NCBI GenBank assembly: GCA_023954095.1
Contig: JAMLIQ010000011.1
Location: 1 to 64,000 of the forward strand
From: Burkholderiaceae bacterium
Lineage (GTDB): Bacteria > Pseudomonadota > Gammaproteobacteria > Burkholderiales > Burkholderiaceae_C
Length of the DNA stretch: 64,000 nt
Direction: 5' to 3'
Shown: positions 46,586-58,826 of the stretch, piece after piece
How the letters are laid out: each line of letters begins with the position of its first letter
How positions within the stretch are numbered: the first letter of the stretch is position 1
Translations under genes and position numbers: made by a program
Notes under the pieces: model-generated
What the model was told of the DNA's origin: nothing
Databases searched by the model: none
What the model saw: the letters and a program-made list of their open reading frames with translations, nothing else

Positions 46586-48564
46586 GCCGACGCAAAAATA
46601 TCGTGGTGCTCGATTTCTTCCGGATCGTCCGCCAGATGCATCAATTCTTCTGTGAGCTGATGCAGATGCCTGTCCAGCCGATCAAGTGCGGCCTCGCCAT
46701 CCTCGATTTCGGCGATACGCTCTTCCAGCCCGGTTGCGGCCTGCTGAATGCGGTCCACAGCCTCGATCCGTCGGGCAAAACTGCGCCTGCGCTCACGCAA
46801 TTGCGCGTCCAGTTGTGCCGTCGCCGACTTGCTCCAAAGTTCCAGATCATTGGCAGCCGATTCAAATACGGTCCGCAGGCGCATGGACAGAGCACGACCC
46901 AACCGCTCGGCAAATTCCGGCTGCACGAGTTTGAGTGCATTGCCAACGCTGAGGTACTGCATGTGGTTCTGCTCGATTCCATCGAGTTCCACGGCAAAGG
47001 CTTCCAGCGATGGAACGGCAGGCACCTGCAATGAAAACCCAAATTCGGCATTAAGCTGCCGAAAGGTTCCTTCCAGCATGGCATGGATTTCCGTGGCCGA
47101 TGCCTGGGCCGTATCGATCGTACCCTTCAGGCGCGCGAAAGTGTCAGCGTACTGCTTGCGAATCCCCAGCTTGAGGCCTTTCTGCTGCAGGACACCCATC
47201 AGATCAGACAATTGCTCTTTCAACGTCTTGGTGCCAAGCTTCTGGAACACCTCACGTAGCAATTTCAGATGCACAGATCGCACGGCATGGATTTTAGTCG
47301 TGCTCAGATCAAACTCGTGCTGTTCCTGCTCGATCCGGTTACGCATCGCCGCAATCACTGCGGCATTCTTGCCGCGCAGGCTTCGCAATTCCAGCATCTG
47401 GTCATCGAGATCACGACGCTGGATATTGAGCACCCGCGAGGTCTCCACCCGCAAGCCAGAAATCCCGGCCCCTATGGCGGAACGCAAAATGGCCTGCCGC
47501 CTCCCCATGACCCCTCGGGCCAGCGCATCCTCCAGCACCGGCAGCCCACTGGTTTCGAGCATCACATCGTCGCAAGAAATCTTTGCAACCAAGCCCTTCT
47601 GGGCGGATACGGGAACCACCTGATCCAAACGCACACCCAGCATTTCCGCCGATGTCTGGCGCTGGCGCTCCAATTGGTCTTCAATTTGCCGGGGCGAGTT
47701 GAGCGTGTCCCAGAGCGTATCAATCTTGTTGAGAACCACGAGCCGTGCCTCGATGCTCTCCGGTGTTGTCACCAGGTGCTCGCGCCAGATGGCAAGATCA
47801 GAACGGGTGACTCCAGTATCTGCCCCCAGAATGAATACAACCGCATGCGCCTGCGGTATCAAATTCACCGTCAACTCCGGCTCTGCACCCACAGCATTCA
47901 GACCCGGGGTATCCAGAATGACCAACCCCTGCTTGAGCAAGGGGTGCGGCATGTTGATGATGGCATGACGCCACATAGGCACCTCCACCAAGCCTTCCGC
48001 ATCCTTGGGTGGATTTTCCTCCGGCAGTTCATCGTGCCAGAACCCCATGGATCGCGCCTCATCCACACTGACACGGCGCACCTGTGCAACCTTTTCCAGC
48101 GACTTGGCAATCTGATCCGCATCGTTGATATCCAGAGGAATTTCCTCCCAACGATCAGGCTTCAAACGCCATTCGGACAGACTGTGCAACTGCAAGCGGG
48201 TTTCAATGGGGAGCAGGCGCAGACAGGGGGGCATCGACGCGTCGTACCCAAGTTCTGTGGGGCACATGGTCGTTCTTCCCGCGCTGGCCGGCATGATGCG
48301 GCGGCCATAGCCGGCAAAGAAGATGGCATTGATCAGCTCAGACTTCCCACGGGAGAACTCGGCGACGAAAGCCACCATGACCTTGTCGGTGCGCACCTGA
48401 TCTTCCAGGCGTTGCAAGCGCTCCTGTACAGCGGAATCCATGAGCTCGTGACCGCCCATCCATTCGCCCAACTGCTTCAGTTGTCGGGCAAACTCACGCC
48501 GCCACGTCCCGTGCTGCTCAAATTGCTCGTTGAATGAAGGTCCCACTTTGTTCCCGGAGTTCAA
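46582..48564 (-). CDS. Dynamin-family GTPase
   Basis: 660 aa bacterial dynamin-like protein, likely membrane-remodelling. G1 reads AEFSRGKSE with Ala in place of the first Gly of the P loop. G3 is VILDTPGLN and G4 is VLNKIDTL. After the GTPase domain comes a long alpha-helical/coiled-coil region (about 330-640), with no clear transmembrane paddle. It sits between the two GO-system repair genes, 87 bp after mutM and overlapping mutY, probably co-transcribed. A function in stress or membrane repair is plausible but not shown by sequence. Confidence 0.9.
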   Translation of the reverse strand: MNSGNKVGPSFNEQFEQHGTWRREFARQLKQLGEWMGGHELMDSAVQERLQRLEDQVRTDKVMVAFVAEFSRGKSELINAIFFAGYGRRIMPASAGRTTMCPTELGYDASMPPCLRLLPIETRLQLHSLSEWRLKPDRWEEIPLDINDADQIAKSLEKVAQVRRVSVDEARSMGFWHDELPEENPPKDAEGLVEVPMWRHAIINMPHPLLKQGLVILDTPGLNAVGAEPELTVNLIPQAHAVVFILGADTGVTRSDLAIWREHLVTTPESIEARLVVLNKIDTLWDTLNSPRQIEDQLERQRQTSAEMLGVRLDQVVPVSAQKGLVAKISCDDVMLETSGLPVLEDALARGVMGRRQAILRSAIGAGISGLRVETSRVLNIQRRDLDDQMLELRSLRGKNAAVIAAMRNRIEQEQHEFDLSTTKIHAVRSVHLKLLREVFQKLGTKTLKEQLSDLMGVLQQKGLKLGIRKQYADTFARLKGTIDTAQASATEIHAMLEGTFRQLNAEFGFSLQVPAVPSLEAFAVELDGIEQNHMQYLSVGNALKLVQPEFAERLGRALSMRLRTVFESAANDLELWSKSATAQLDAQLRERRRSFARRIEAVDRIQQAATGLEERIAEIEDGEAALDRLDRHLHQLTEELMHLADDPEEIEHHDIFASA

Positions 48565-48651
48565 TGGATGGCCTGCCCACGGACAAGCACAAAATATAGC
48601 ATCGCACGCCCCAAAAACGGCCTGCTCACGAGGTTTCGTGGTTTCAACGCC

Positions 48652-49467
48652 TCATGTACGCTGGCACCGGGGGCAAAAAAAGCTGCTGCGCTGCCCCTGG
48701 CGCTCCATTCGCACAAGAGTGCCGCAAGTATGACAGGGAGCACCGGCCCGCCCGTAAACATGTGCCTCGCGCTGAAAGTGCCCGGCACTGCCATCGGCGC
48801 TGGAGAAATTCCGCAACGTACTGCCGCCTTGCGCCACGGCCCGTTCCATCACCTGGCGAATCGCCTCGTATAAACGGCGCGCCCGCACCATACCGATGCC
48901 CGCCGCCGGGGCCGTCGGACGAATGCCCGCCAGAAACAGCGCCTCCGAAGCGTAGATATTTCCCACCCCCACCACCAGGCGCCCTGCCAGCAGCACCTGC
49001 TTGATGGCGGCATTGCTGCCGCGCAAACCCGCCCGGAAGTCAGGCCAGCGAAAATCATCGGACAGAGGTTCCATCCCCAACCGCCCGAGCAACCGGTGAG
49101 CGACGGGTGCCTGTTCGCTATCGACGTAGACCACAGCGCCAAAACGGCGCGGGTCATTCAAACGCAAAACGCCTTCCGTTGTCGCCAGATCGAAATGATC
49201 ATGCTGGCCCCGGGGCCACTCCCCCTGCATGAATCGCAGGCTGCCAGACATCCCCAGATGCAGCAGCAAAAGCCCTTGGTCCAGGTCCAGTAACAGGTAT
49301 TTGCCGCGGCGGCGGACGCCGACAACCACCCGGTCAATCAGCATATCCGGCGCGCACCCCAGCGGCCACCGCAAAGGCTTGCCCACAAAAACGCTCAGCA
49401 CACGAGCTCCCTCGATTGCGGGAGCAAAACTTCGGCGCGTGACCTCAACCTCTGGTAATTCGGGCAT
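48652..49467 (-). CDS. mutM: Formamidopyrimidine-DNA glycosylase (8-oxoguanine)
   Basis: Removes 8-oxoguanine and cuts the abasic site; 271 aa. N-terminal PELPEVE supplies the catalytic Pro/Glu. Lys in [13 protein letters not shown]-terminal zinc finger CHTC...CPRC, intact. Divergent from the TPR gene. Confidence 0.97.
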   Translation of the reverse strand: MPELPEVEVTRRSFAPAIEGARVLSVFVGKPLRWPLGCAPDMLIDRVVVGVRRRGKYLLLDLDQGLLLLHLGMSGSLRFMQGEWPRGQHDHFDLATTEGVLRLNDPRRFGAVVYVDSEQAPVAHRLLGRLGMEPLSDDFRWPDFRAGLRGSNAAIKQVLLAGRLVVGVGNIYASEALFLAGIRPTAPAAGIGMVRARRLYEAIRQVMERAVAQGGSTLRNFSSADGSAGHFQREAHVYGRAGAPCHTCGTLVRMERQGQRSSFFCPRCQRT

Positions 49468-49515
49468 GCTGCTACACCTTCGTGCCGTTTTGCAGGCATG
49501 GATTATTATGGGCTG

Positions 49516-51273
49516 ATGGTCCCATTTTTCCGCTATCTGGCAGCCTCGCTGGTTATTGTCCTTGCGTTTGGCGCAAAACCTTCATGGGCCCAGTTTCCCG
49601 CTGCGCCACAAGATCCCCCCAATCACGATCGTTCCGCATCGAATGCCTTGCTTGATGCCACACTGTTCTACGAAATACTGCTCGGCGAAATTGTGACCCG
49701 GGGGGGCGACTCCGCCACGGGCTACTCGCTGATGCTGGAGGCTGCCCGCCGCAGCAACGATGAACAAATCTACCGGCGCGCCGTCGATATCGCCTTGCAA
49801 TCGCGCTCCGGAGATCCTGCACTGACGGCAGCCCAGGCATGGGCAACGGCTTGGCCCCGGTCTATTGACGCCCACCGGTATGTGCTGCAGATTCTGGTCG
49901 CCCTCAACCGTGTCGAAGAGTCTGCCACCCCATTGCAACAAGTGATGGCCCTCCATGGAGCGACAGACCGCGCTGCATTCCTATGGGCGCTGCCTTCGTT
50001 GTACGCGAAGGTTTCTGATAAAGCCTTGGCCGCATCGGTGGTTGAAAAAGCGCTGCAAGACAGCCTCGTTGACCCGACTGTCAGTTCCATTGCCTGGACG
50101 GTGACCGGGCGGTTGCGCTTGGTGGCGGGCAACCAGCAAGGCGCACTGGAAGCGGTCCGCAAAGCCCAGGATCAAGCCCCCCTGGAAGACAAACCAGCCC
50201 TGCTGGCACTGGAGCTTCTGGAAGCAGGCGTGACGGAGGCAGAGCCCGTGCTGCGCCGTTACCTGGACGGCAGGCCCTCTCCAGAAATCCGCATGGCCTA
50301 TGCCCGCCTTCTACTGGAATGGCAGCGCTACACAGAGGCACAACAACAACTCGGCTACGTGACCTCGGAGAAGCCCGATTTGCCCCAGGCATGGATGGCA
50401 CAGGCCGCACTGCAGTTCCAGGACAACAACCTGAACGATGCCGAAGCATCCTTGGAGAAATATGCAGCACTCGTGGACCCCAACCGCAATGCAGCGACCG
50501 GCCGTGTCGGCATGACCCCGGCATATTTGCTGCGCGCCCAGATTGCCGAGAAGCGGGGCGACTACATAGCTGCAGAGCAATGGCTGGCACGCATCGAGAA
50601 CGAACAGGATCTTTTCAGTGTCCAGGTCCGCCGCGCTTCCCTGCTGGCCCGCCAGGGAAAGCTGGCCGAGGCGCGGGCACTGATACGCAGCATCCCCGCG
50701 GACAACGACGAAGCCCGGAACATGAACCTGAGGGCCGAGGTGCAACTGCTTCGCGATGCACGCCAATACCGCGAAGCCTATTCCCTGCAAAAATCCTTGG
50801 TAGACCAGTCGCCGGCCGACGACGATCTCGCCTACGAACTTGCGATGCTCGCTGACAAGCTCGGCGAGCATCGTGCCATGGAGCGCTTGCTGCGCCAGAT
50901 CATGGTGCGCAACCCCAGCTACCACCATGCCTACAACGCGCTGGGCTATTCGCTGGCCGAACGGGGCGCGCGACTCGCGGAGGCCAAGGAGCTGATCCTC
51001 AAGGCGCTGAGCTTTGCGCCCAAAGACCCCTTTATCACCGACAGCCTGGCCTGGGTTGAATTTCGCCAGGGCAACTCGGCGGAAGCGCTCCGCCTGCTGG
51101 AGATTGCCTTTGGCATGCGCCCCGATGCAGACATTGCAGCCCACCTGGGCGAGGTTCTCTGGGCCCAGGGAAATCAGGAGCGCGCCAAAGCCATCTGGCG
51201 GGAAAGCCTGCGGCTCAACCCGGACAACGAAACCCTGCGCGAAACCCTTCAACGGCTGAACATCAAACTCTGA
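49516..51273 (+). CDS. TPR-repeat protein upstream of lolB
   Basis: About 585 aa, exported: signal-like [19 protein letters not shown] ending near WAQ. The rest is a chain of tetratricopeptide-like repeats, e.g. [18 protein letters not shown] and the C-terminal [20 protein letters not shown]. The TPR-lolB-ispE order is common in the group, and the protein is taken to help the outer-membrane lipoprotein pathway, though this is inferred. The start is uncertain; 49498 would add six residues. The stop overlaps the lolB start by one base (TGATG). Confidence 0.85.
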   Translation: MVPFFRYLAASLVIVLAFGAKPSWAQFPAAPQDPPNHDRSASNALLDATLFYEILLGEIVTRGGDSATGYSLMLEAARRSNDEQIYRRAVDIALQSRSGDPALTAAQAWATAWPRSIDAHRYVLQILVALNRVEESATPLQQVMALHGATDRAAFLWALPSLYAKVSDKALAASVVEKALQDSLVDPTVSSIAWTVTGRLRLVAGNQQGALEAVRKAQDQAPLEDKPALLALELLEAGVTEAEPVLRRYLDGRPSPEIRMAYARLLLEWQRYTEAQQQLGYVTSEKPDLPQAWMAQAALQFQDNNLNDAEASLEKYAALVDPNRNAATGRVGMTPAYLLRAQIAEKRGDYIAAEQWLARIENEQDLFSVQVRRASLLARQGKLAEARALIRSIPADNDEARNMNLRAEVQLLRDARQYREAYSLQKSLVDQSPADDDLAYELAMLADKLGEHRAMERLLRQIMVRNPSYHHAYNALGYSLAERGARLAEAKELILKALSFAPKDPFITDSLAWVEFRQGNSAEALRLLEIAFGMRPDADIAAHLGEVLWAQGNQERAKAIWRESLRLNPDNETLRETLQRLNIKL

Positions 51274-51803
51274 TGCGCCAGGAATCGTCTCCGTCCGTCC
51301 CATGGCTCCATTCCGCCGCTTGGCGGAAAGCACCTGCATGGCTACTGACAGGCGTACTGCTGGTGCTGTCCGGCTGTGCCCAGATTCCCACCGCCGCACC
51401 GCTTGCCAATCAGCACTGGAGTGGCCGAATCGCCCTGCAGGTCGATGGGCAGGAGGCGCAATCGTTCTCTGCCAGCTTTGAGCTCCAAGGCACTCCGAGC
51501 CAAGGGCAGCTGGAATTGCTCAGTCCTCTCGGAACCCAGTTGGCCCGGCTGCAATGGGACCCAAACCAGGCCACTTTGAACGCTCGCGGACAAACCCAGG
51601 TATCCCATTCGCTGGAAAGCCTGCTACTGCAAGCCACGGGAACACCCATCCCTGTCACCGCACTGTTTGACTGGCTGTCTGGCACACAGACCCATGTCGA
51701 TGGCTGGCAAGCCAATCTGGACGCACTCGGCCAGGGGCGTCTCATGGCCCGGCGCGACGCCCCCCCGCCCCGCACGACACTGCGCATTGTCTTGGACCAC
51801 TGA
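51273..51803 (+). CDS. lolB: Outer-membrane lipoprotein receptor LolB
   Basis: Accepts lipoproteins from LolA at the outer membrane; 176 aa. Lipobox LSGC near residue 35 (LLVLSGCAQI), then the beta-barrel fold with HWSGRIALQVDG and SASFELQG. The one-base overlap with the TPR gene and the 9-bp gap to ispE place it in one operon. Confidence 0.95.
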   Translation: MRQESSPSVPWLHSAAWRKAPAWLLTGVLLVLSGCAQIPTAAPLANQHWSGRIALQVDGQEAQSFSASFELQGTPSQGQLELLSPLGTQLARLQWDPNQATLNARGQTQVSHSLESLLLQATGTPIPVTALFDWLSGTQTHVDGWQANLDALGQGRLMARRDAPPPRTTLRIVLDH

Positions 51804-51812
51804 ATCAGTGCC

Positions 51813-52685
51813 ATGCAAACCCTCTACGACGTCCCGGCTCCGGCCAAGCTGAATCTTTTTCTGCACATCACCGGCCGCAGGCCCGATGGCTATCACTTGC
51901 TGCAATCGGTTTTCATGCTGATCGACTGGTGCGACACCTTGCATTTTTCACTGCGCACCGATGGACAGATCAGCCGCGAGGACCTGGGCCCCACCCTTCC
52001 GGCGGAAGACCTTGCCGTGCGGGCTGCGCGGGCTTTGCAAAGTGCCACAGACTGTGCCTACGGCGTACACATGGGGGTACTCAAGAGCATTCCTTCCCAG
52101 GCCGGCATGGGCGGTGGGTCCTCCGACGCCGCCACGGTGCTGCTGTCGCTCAACCGATTGTGGAACCTGGATCTGAGCATTCAGACGCTACAGTCCATCG
52201 CTGTCCAACTGGGCGCCGATGTTCCCTTTTTTTTGTGTGGACACAATGCCTGGGTCGAGGGCATCGGCGACAAAATACAGCCCCTGACAGGCGCCTGGGC
52301 CCTGCCTGCAGCCCGGTTCGTCGTTGTCAAGCCCAAAGCAGGACTGGATACGCGGGAGATTTTTTCATCTCCCGATCTGAAACGCGATTCTGATAGTGCT
52401 ATAATTTCAGGCTTTGCTGCAGAACACTTTGACTTCGGTCGAAACGACTTGCAGAACGTTGCTCAGGCGCTATGCCCGGAAGTGGAAAAAGCTATCAGTT
52501 GGCTTGAAACACGCGGATTGCATGGCAGAATGACGGGCTCAGGAAGTGCGGTGTTTGCGCAAATGCCACATGCGGCAGATCTTGATGGCGCTCCGGGCGC
52601 ATGGCAGGTCAGGGTATGTGAGAATCTGCTGCGGCATCCTCTGGCAGGATGGGCAGAAGATGAAAGTTTCGGCTTGTTGCCTTGA
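51813..52685 (+). CDS. ispE: 4-diphosphocytidyl-2-C-methyl-D-erythritol kinase
   Basis: Phosphorylates CDP-methylerythritol in the non-mevalonate isoprenoid pathway; 290 aa. GHMP-kinase motifs: PAPAKLNLFLHITGRRPDGYH at the start (substrate loop), the ATP site IPSQAGMGGGSSDAAT near 93, and the C-terminal GRMTGSGSAVFA. Downstream tRNA-Gln begins 17 bp after its stop. Confidence 0.97.
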   Translation: MQTLYDVPAPAKLNLFLHITGRRPDGYHLLQSVFMLIDWCDTLHFSLRTDGQISREDLGPTLPAEDLAVRAARALQSATDCAYGVHMGVLKSIPSQAGMGGGSSDAATVLLSLNRLWNLDLSIQTLQSIAVQLGADVPFFLCGHNAWVEGIGDKIQPLTGAWALPAARFVVVKPKAGLDTREIFSSPDLKRDSDSAIISGFAAEHFDFGRNDLQNVAQALCPEVEKAISWLETRGLHGRMTGSGSAVFAQMPHAADLDGAPGAWQVRVCENLLRHPLAGWAEDESFGLLP

Positions 52686-52702
52686 GGGCAGCGGGCCTGT
52701 GT

Positions 52703-52779
52703 AGGGGAGTCGCCAAGCTGGTTAAGGCACCGGATTTTGATTCCGGCATGCAAAGGTTCGAATCCTTTCTCCCCTGCCA
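52703..52779 (+). tRNA. tRNA-Gln(TTG)
   Basis: 77 nt with encoded CCA. Acceptor AGGGGAG/CTCCCCT, discriminator G, D-arm CGCCAAGCTGGTTAAGGC, anticodon loop TTTTGAT giving TTG, T-arm GGTTCGAATCC. It lies between ispE and prs and may be transcribed with them. Confidence 0.96.
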
Positions 52780-52825
52780 AATCTTTGTCGCGTACAGGCA
52801 TTAATTTCAGACCGCTGGGACGCTC

Positions 52826-53800
52826 ATGCAAGCCAACCACCCCGACTTCATGGTTTTCACCGGCAATGCCAATCCTGGTATGGCGGCTGAAATTGCCCAA
52901 TACATGGGTATCACACTGGGCGCTGCACACGTGGGTCGCTTCTCCGACGGGGAAGTCACCGTCGAAATCAACCAGAACGTTCGTGCCCGCGATGTGTTCG
53001 TGGTGCAGTCCACCTGCGCACCGACCAACGAAAACCTGATGGAACTGCTGATCATGGTCGATGCGCTCAAGCGCGCATCGGCGGAACGCATCAGCGCCGT
53101 CATTCCCTATTTCGGCTATGCGCGGCAAGACCGGCGCCCCCGCTCCACGCGCGTCCCCATTACGGCCAAGGTGGTGGCAAACATGCTGCAGGCCGCCGGT
53201 GTCGGGCGCGTGCTGACCATGGACCTGCACGCGGACCAGATTCAGGGGTTCTTTGATATCCCGGTGGACAATATTTACGCATCGCCCGTTCTGCTGGGTG
53301 ACCTGCGCCAGAAGAACTATGACGACCTGATCGTGGTCTCGCCCGATGTGGGCGGCGTGGTGCGCGCCCGCGCACTCGCCAAACAACTCGGCTGTGACCT
53401 TGCCATCATCGACAAGCGCCGCCCCAAGGCCAATGTCAGCGAAGTCATGCACGTGATCGGTGAGATCGAAGGGCGCAACTGCGTCATCATGGATGACATG
53501 ATCGACACCGCCGGCACGCTGGTCAAAGCAGCAGAAGTGCTCAAGGCGCGCGGCGCCAAGAAGGTTTATGCCTATTGCACGCATCCGATTTTCTCGGGCC
53601 CGGCCATCGACCGCATCGCCCAGGGCACGGCCCTTGACGAAGTCGTCGTGACCAATACCATTCCCTTGAGCACAGCTGCACGCGGCTGCGCCAAGATTCG
53701 CCAGCTCTCCGTGGCCCCGCTGATCGCCGAGACGATCCAGCGGATTGCCCGCGGCGACTCGGTAATGAGTTTGTTTGCAGACCAGGACAACCTGTTCTGA
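52826..53800 (+). CDS. prs: Ribose-phosphate pyrophosphokinase
   Basis: Makes PRPP from ribose 5-phosphate and ATP for nucleotide and amino-acid synthesis; 324 aa. Motifs: [10 protein letters not shown], the ATP loop [28 protein letters not shown], and the PRPP loop [12 protein letters not shown]. It follows tRNA-Gln by 46 bp and ends at an intrinsic terminator. Confidence 0.98.
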   Translation: MQANHPDFMVFTGNANPGMAAEIAQYMGITLGAAHVGRFSDGEVTVEINQNVRARDVFVVQSTCAPTNENLMELLIMVDALKRASAERISAVIPYFGYARQDRRPRSTRVPITAKVVANMLQAAGVGRVLTMDLHADQIQGFFDIPVDNIYASPVLLGDLRQKNYDDLIVVSPDVGGVVRARALAKQLGCDLAIIDKRRPKANVSEVMHVIGEIEGRNCVIMDDMIDTAGTLVKAAEVLKARGAKKVYAYCTHPIFSGPAIDRIAQGTALDEVVVTNTIPLSTAARGCAKIRQLSVAPLIAETIQRIARGDSVMSLFADQDNLF

Positions 53801-53818
53801 GTCTGGACAAAGCGTCTG

Positions 53819-53840
53819 GCGCCCCTTGCGGGCGCTTTTT
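53819..53840 (+). terminator. Terminator after prs
   Basis: Stem GCGCCC / GGGCGC with a 5-nt loop followed by TTTTT; 18 bp after the prs stop. An outer AGCG/CGCT pairing may extend it. Confidence 0.85.
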
Positions 53841-53890
53841 ACCTTAACGAAAGTGACACTGGTCGCGGTGCACTTTTTCTGGAGATTTTT

Positions 53891-54526
53891 ATGAACTTCG
53901 TCGCTTTTGAGCGCGCCAAGCAAGGTACGGGTGCGAGCCGCCGTCTGCGCAATTCGGGCCGCACGCCCGGTATCGTCTATGGTGGTTCGGCTGAGCCCCT
54001 GGCCATTGAACTGGACCACAACGCACTGTGGCACGCCCTGAAAAAGGAAGCCTTCCATTCCAGCGTTCTGGACATGGAACTGAACGGCCAGACCAGCAAG
54101 GTGCTGCTGCGCGACGTGCAATACCACCCCTACAAGCAACTGGTGCTGCACATCGATTTCCAGCGCGTGGATGCCAAGACCAAGCTGCATATGAAGGTGC
54201 CGGTGCACTACAGCGGCTCTGAAGAATCCGCTGCCGTCAAGATCGACAAGTGCATGGTCAACCCGCTCGTGACCGAACTGGATGTGGCATGCATGCCATC
54301 CGACCTGCCCGAGTTCATTGCGGTGGACCTGAGCGGCCTGAAGAAGGGCTTCTCTCTGCACCTCAAGGACATCAAGCTGCCCAAGGGGGTGAGCGCCGTC
54401 ACGCGCGGTTCGCAGAACAACCCGACCCTGGTGGCCGTGGTGCCGCCAGCCGTTGAAATCGAGGCGCCTGCCGCCGACGCTGCTGCTGCTGCACCTGCCA
54501 AGGGCAAAGGCAAGGGCAAGAAGTAA
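53891..54526 (+). CDS. rplY: 50S ribosomal protein L25, Ctc family with C-terminal domain
   Basis: Binds 5S rRNA; 211 aa, longer than E. coli L25 (about 95 aa) because it has the Ctc/TL5-type second domain. N-terminal part to about residue 95 ([16 protein letters not shown]). The C-terminal domain is followed by an Ala/Lys-rich tail ([14 protein letters not shown]). The ribosome site GGAG lies close to the start. A terminator follows. Confidence 0.95.
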   Translation: MNFVAFERAKQGTGASRRLRNSGRTPGIVYGGSAEPLAIELDHNALWHALKKEAFHSSVLDMELNGQTSKVLLRDVQYHPYKQLVLHIDFQRVDAKTKLHMKVPVHYSGSEESAAVKIDKCMVNPLVTELDVACMPSDLPEFIAVDLSGLKKGFSLHLKDIKLPKGVSAVTRGSQNNPTLVAVVPPAVEIEAPAADAAAAAPAKGKGKGKK

Positions 54527-54563
54527 TCAGCCCTGACCAGGCAGTCTCTGAAGGCTGCCCCTC

Positions 54564-54592
54564 CCAACGGCCCACCCTGCGTGGGCCGTTGG
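54564..54592 (+). terminator. Terminator after rplY
   Basis: Perfect 12-bp stem CCAACGGCCCAC / GTGGGCCGTTGG, 5-nt loop, followed by CATTTT. Lies between rplY and pth. Confidence 0.85.
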
Positions 54593-54619
54593 CATTTTCA
54601 TCTCCGGATAATCGTCTGC

Positions 54620-55231
54620 ATGATCAAATTGTTTGTCGGCCTGGGCAACCCTGGGCCCGAGTACGAAGCAACCCGCCACAACGCCGGATTCTGGTGGATT
54701 GACGCGCTGGCGCGCGAACTCAAGGTGCATCTGCAGCCCGAACGCAGCTACTGGGGACTGGCCGCACGCGCCACCGTTGAGGGGCAGACCGTATGGCTGC
54801 TCGAACCCCAGACGTTCATGAATCTCTCGGGCAAGTCCGTCGCCTCACTCGCACGGTTCTTCAAAATTGCCCCCGAAGAGATTCTGGTCGTGCACGACGA
54901 ACTCGACATCGCGCCCGGCCAGGCCAAACTCAAGCGTGGCGGCAGCCATGCAGGGCACAACGGCCTGCGCGACATCCACGCCCAGCTGGGCTCACCCGAT
55001 TACTGGCGCCTGCGCATTGGCATTGGCCACCCCGGCGACAAGGCCGAGGTGGCGAACTGGGTACTGAAAAGACCCGCGCCAGACCAGCGCAGGCTGATTG
55101 AAGACAGCATCGCGCACAGCCTCAAGGCCTGGCCTGCGCTGCTGGCGGGTAACATGGACAAGGCAACGCTGCTGGTGCACACCACCAAGCCCCCACGCCC
55201 CAAGCCGCCACGGCCTGAGCACACCACCTGA
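54620..55231 (+). CDS. pth: Peptidyl-tRNA hydrolase
   Basis: Recycles peptidyl-tRNA; 203 aa. [20 protein letters not shown] with catalytic His, [23 protein letters not shown] and [13 protein letters not shown] are all present. The start at 54620 gives the family N-terminus; the upstream Met overlaps the terminator. The C-terminus is a Pro-rich tail ([10 protein letters not shown]), and a dispersed repeat starts 2 bp after the stop. Confidence 0.97.
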   Translation: MIKLFVGLGNPGPEYEATRHNAGFWWIDALARELKVHLQPERSYWGLAARATVEGQTVWLLEPQTFMNLSGKSVASLARFFKIAPEEILVVHDELDIAPGQAKLKRGGSHAGHNGLRDIHAQLGSPDYWRLRIGIGHPGDKAEVANWVLKRPAPDQRRLIEDSIAHSLKAWPALLAGNMDKATLLVHTTKPPRPKPPRPEHTT

Positions 55232-55232
55232 T

Positions 55233-55290
55233 TGCTATTTATTTAATAGCTATTAGCGCTTACAAATAGGGCGCTAGAGCCTGATTTCAC
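55233..55290 (-). repeat. Dispersed repeat, copy 8
   Basis: Reverse complement: CAGGCTCTAGCGCCC...GTAAGCGCTAATAGCTATT, with a terminal hairpin GCTATT/AATAGC. It sits between pth and the ferredoxin gene, directly after the pth stop. Confidence 0.72.
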
Positions 55291-55296
55291 CAAAAA

Positions 55297-57132
<1,836 letters not shown>

Positions 57133-57136
57133 AGGC

Positions 57137-58600
57137 TCACTCCCCCTGGGGGACAGGCTTGAGCATCGGCAGATCGAGGGCCTTGCCGTTGAGCTGCAGC
57201 TTGCCGCCTTCCAGGCGCACCGCGCTGGTCAGGTGCTCTGCTTCCTGCTGCACAAAACCCTGCGCCTGCGCCATGCCCACCATGGCATCGATCTGCTCGG
57301 CCGGCATGTCCTGCTGTCCCATGGCCTGCACGATACGGGGCAACCAGGCCTTGGGCAGGCGCAGGCCCGCGTGCAGCACGCTGCTCTTGAGCAGCGCCGG
57401 GCCCCAGCCGCGCGCCTGCACCTCGTCGGCCGCGGGGGCGGTCTGGATTTCCGCACCGTATTCCAGCATCGCCTGCTGGCCTTCCAGCGTGGCCGAGAGC
57501 TTCACGGCATAGGCAGGCAGCGCAGCGGCAAACAAGGGCGCAGCCTCCTTCCACAGAGCATCGCCTGGGGGGTCTGCCAGCAGCGCAGCCTGCGCGGGGT
57601 CGGCGCGGTAGGCCGCCACCAGGGCTTTCTGGAAGAGCTTGACGGCCTCGACATCGATACGGCTGACGGTTTCTTCCAGGCCCACAGCCTCCAGAACCAG
57701 CGGGCCGACGGAGCCCTGGGTCTGCGCCTTCGTGGTCCAGCCCAGCGTATTGCCCGTGCGTTCAATGGCGGCGGAATAACGCAGGTCCTGCAAGGCCATC
57801 AGCGTTTGCGGGGCGGCGTCGCCCTGCGCGCGGGTCAGCACAATCTTGTCGAACCGGCCTTTGCCGGAGCCCGGCGCCAGCATCCACAGGCCATCTTCGA
57901 TCTGCATGTCGAAATCACCGCCCATGCCCTGCAAGGCCATGGTGAAACGCTCTGCCGGGCCATCATCGTCCTCATCGCCTTCGTCTGCGCTGGCGGTTTG
58001 CACCCCGCTCAGGCTCATCTCGGGCCATTGGAAACTTCCGCTCACCTTGCGGCGGGCCGCATCCACGCTCATCTGATAGGTCAACGCCTGCCAAACCACC
58101 CGCTGGTCGCCCGCGCCCACCTCACCGGCGGGCAGGGCAAAGTGCAGGTCATGTCCGCCCAGCAGGCGGTGCACCGTGGTCAGCGTGGGCGGACTCACCT
58201 TGGCCAGCACCTGGCGGGCGTTTTCATCCAATCCTTCGGCAGCAAAGCGCGACTCGACCACGGCCGCCGCCAGGCGCGCGCCCGCCAGCGGGCCGTGGCG
58301 CAGGGTGCTGTCCACCGCAATGCGGATCGGGGAGGCTGGAGGTGCATCGTTGGCGTCGGCCGACGTTGGCGCGCTCCACTGCAGCACCAGCCGGGCATGC
58401 GAAGTCCAGAAACCGCGCTCATACTGGTGTGACACCACCGCCTGGGGGCCGAGGAACCCCTTGGCTTCTTCCAGCGCCTCCTCGTAATGCCTGCGGGCGG
58501 ATTCACCCAGGTACCAGGTCGCTCCCCCATAGGCGGCCAGGACGACAACCACGGCTGCGCCCACAATATTTTTCTTGCTCATAGGTGTTTTGGATTCCAT
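57137..58600 (-). CDS. DUF945/YdgA-family membrane-anchored protein
   Basis: 487 aa. One N-terminal signal/anchor helix (NIVGAAVVVVLAAYGGATWYLG), then a periplasmic domain rich in beta structure, matching the YdgA/DUF945 family (QYERGFWTSHARLVLQW near 55-70; RHGPLAG near 105). YdgA affects swarming in E. coli, but function here is unknown. The start at 58600 or 58582 is possible; 58600 has the slightly better ribosome-site context. Confidence 0.85.
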   Translation of the reverse strand: MESKTPMSKKNIVGAAVVVVLAAYGGATWYLGESARRHYEEALEEAKGFLGPQAVVSHQYERGFWTSHARLVLQWSAPTSADANDAPPASPIRIAVDSTLRHGPLAGARLAAAVVESRFAAEGLDENARQVLAKVSPPTLTTVHRLLGGHDLHFALPAGEVGAGDQRVVWQALTYQMSVDAARRKVSGSFQWPEMSLSGVQTASADEGDEDDDGPAERFTMALQGMGGDFDMQIEDGLWMLAPGSGKGRFDKIVLTRAQGDAAPQTLMALQDLRYSAAIERTGNTLGWTTKAQTQGSVGPLVLEAVGLEETVSRIDVEAVKLFQKALVAAYRADPAQAALLADPPGDALWKEAAPLFAAALPAYAVKLSATLEGQQAMLEYGAEIQTAPAADEVQARGWGPALLKSSVLHAGLRLPKAWLPRIVQAMGQQDMPAEQIDAMVGMAQAQGFVQQEAEHLTSAVRLEGGKLQLNGKALDLPMLKPVPQGE

Positions 58601-58767
58601 GTGACATCCACCGCTGCGGTGGAAGCGGGCGAGGATACCAGCGCCATTGGCTGCGCAGCTTCCACGGCACAAGCCAATTGCAAGCAGATGTGAGTTCCCC
58701 CGAACGCCCCACAAGGCAGACCGGTGCAGCCCCACAGCGGTGCGCAGGGCTCCTCAAAAATAATGAT

Positions 58768-58818
58768 GAAAATGGCATCTGACGCTTACCCAGTAAGCGC
58801 CAGCAGCTATTGTTTTTG
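58768..58818 (+). repeat. Dispersed repeat, copy 9
   Basis: AAATGGCATCTGACGCTTAC...AAGCGCCAGCAGCTATTG; the central CGCTTAC/GTAAGCG hairpin is perfect over 7 bp. Lies in the intergenic sequence 8 bp from the LysE gene stop. Confidence 0.72.
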
Positions 58819-58826
58819 ACAATTCA

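Noticed and set aside
52380..52425. An eleventh copy of the dispersed repeat in ispE (GCTATAATTTCAGGC)
   Set aside because: Only a short stretch matches and the central hairpin is missing, so it is probably chance.
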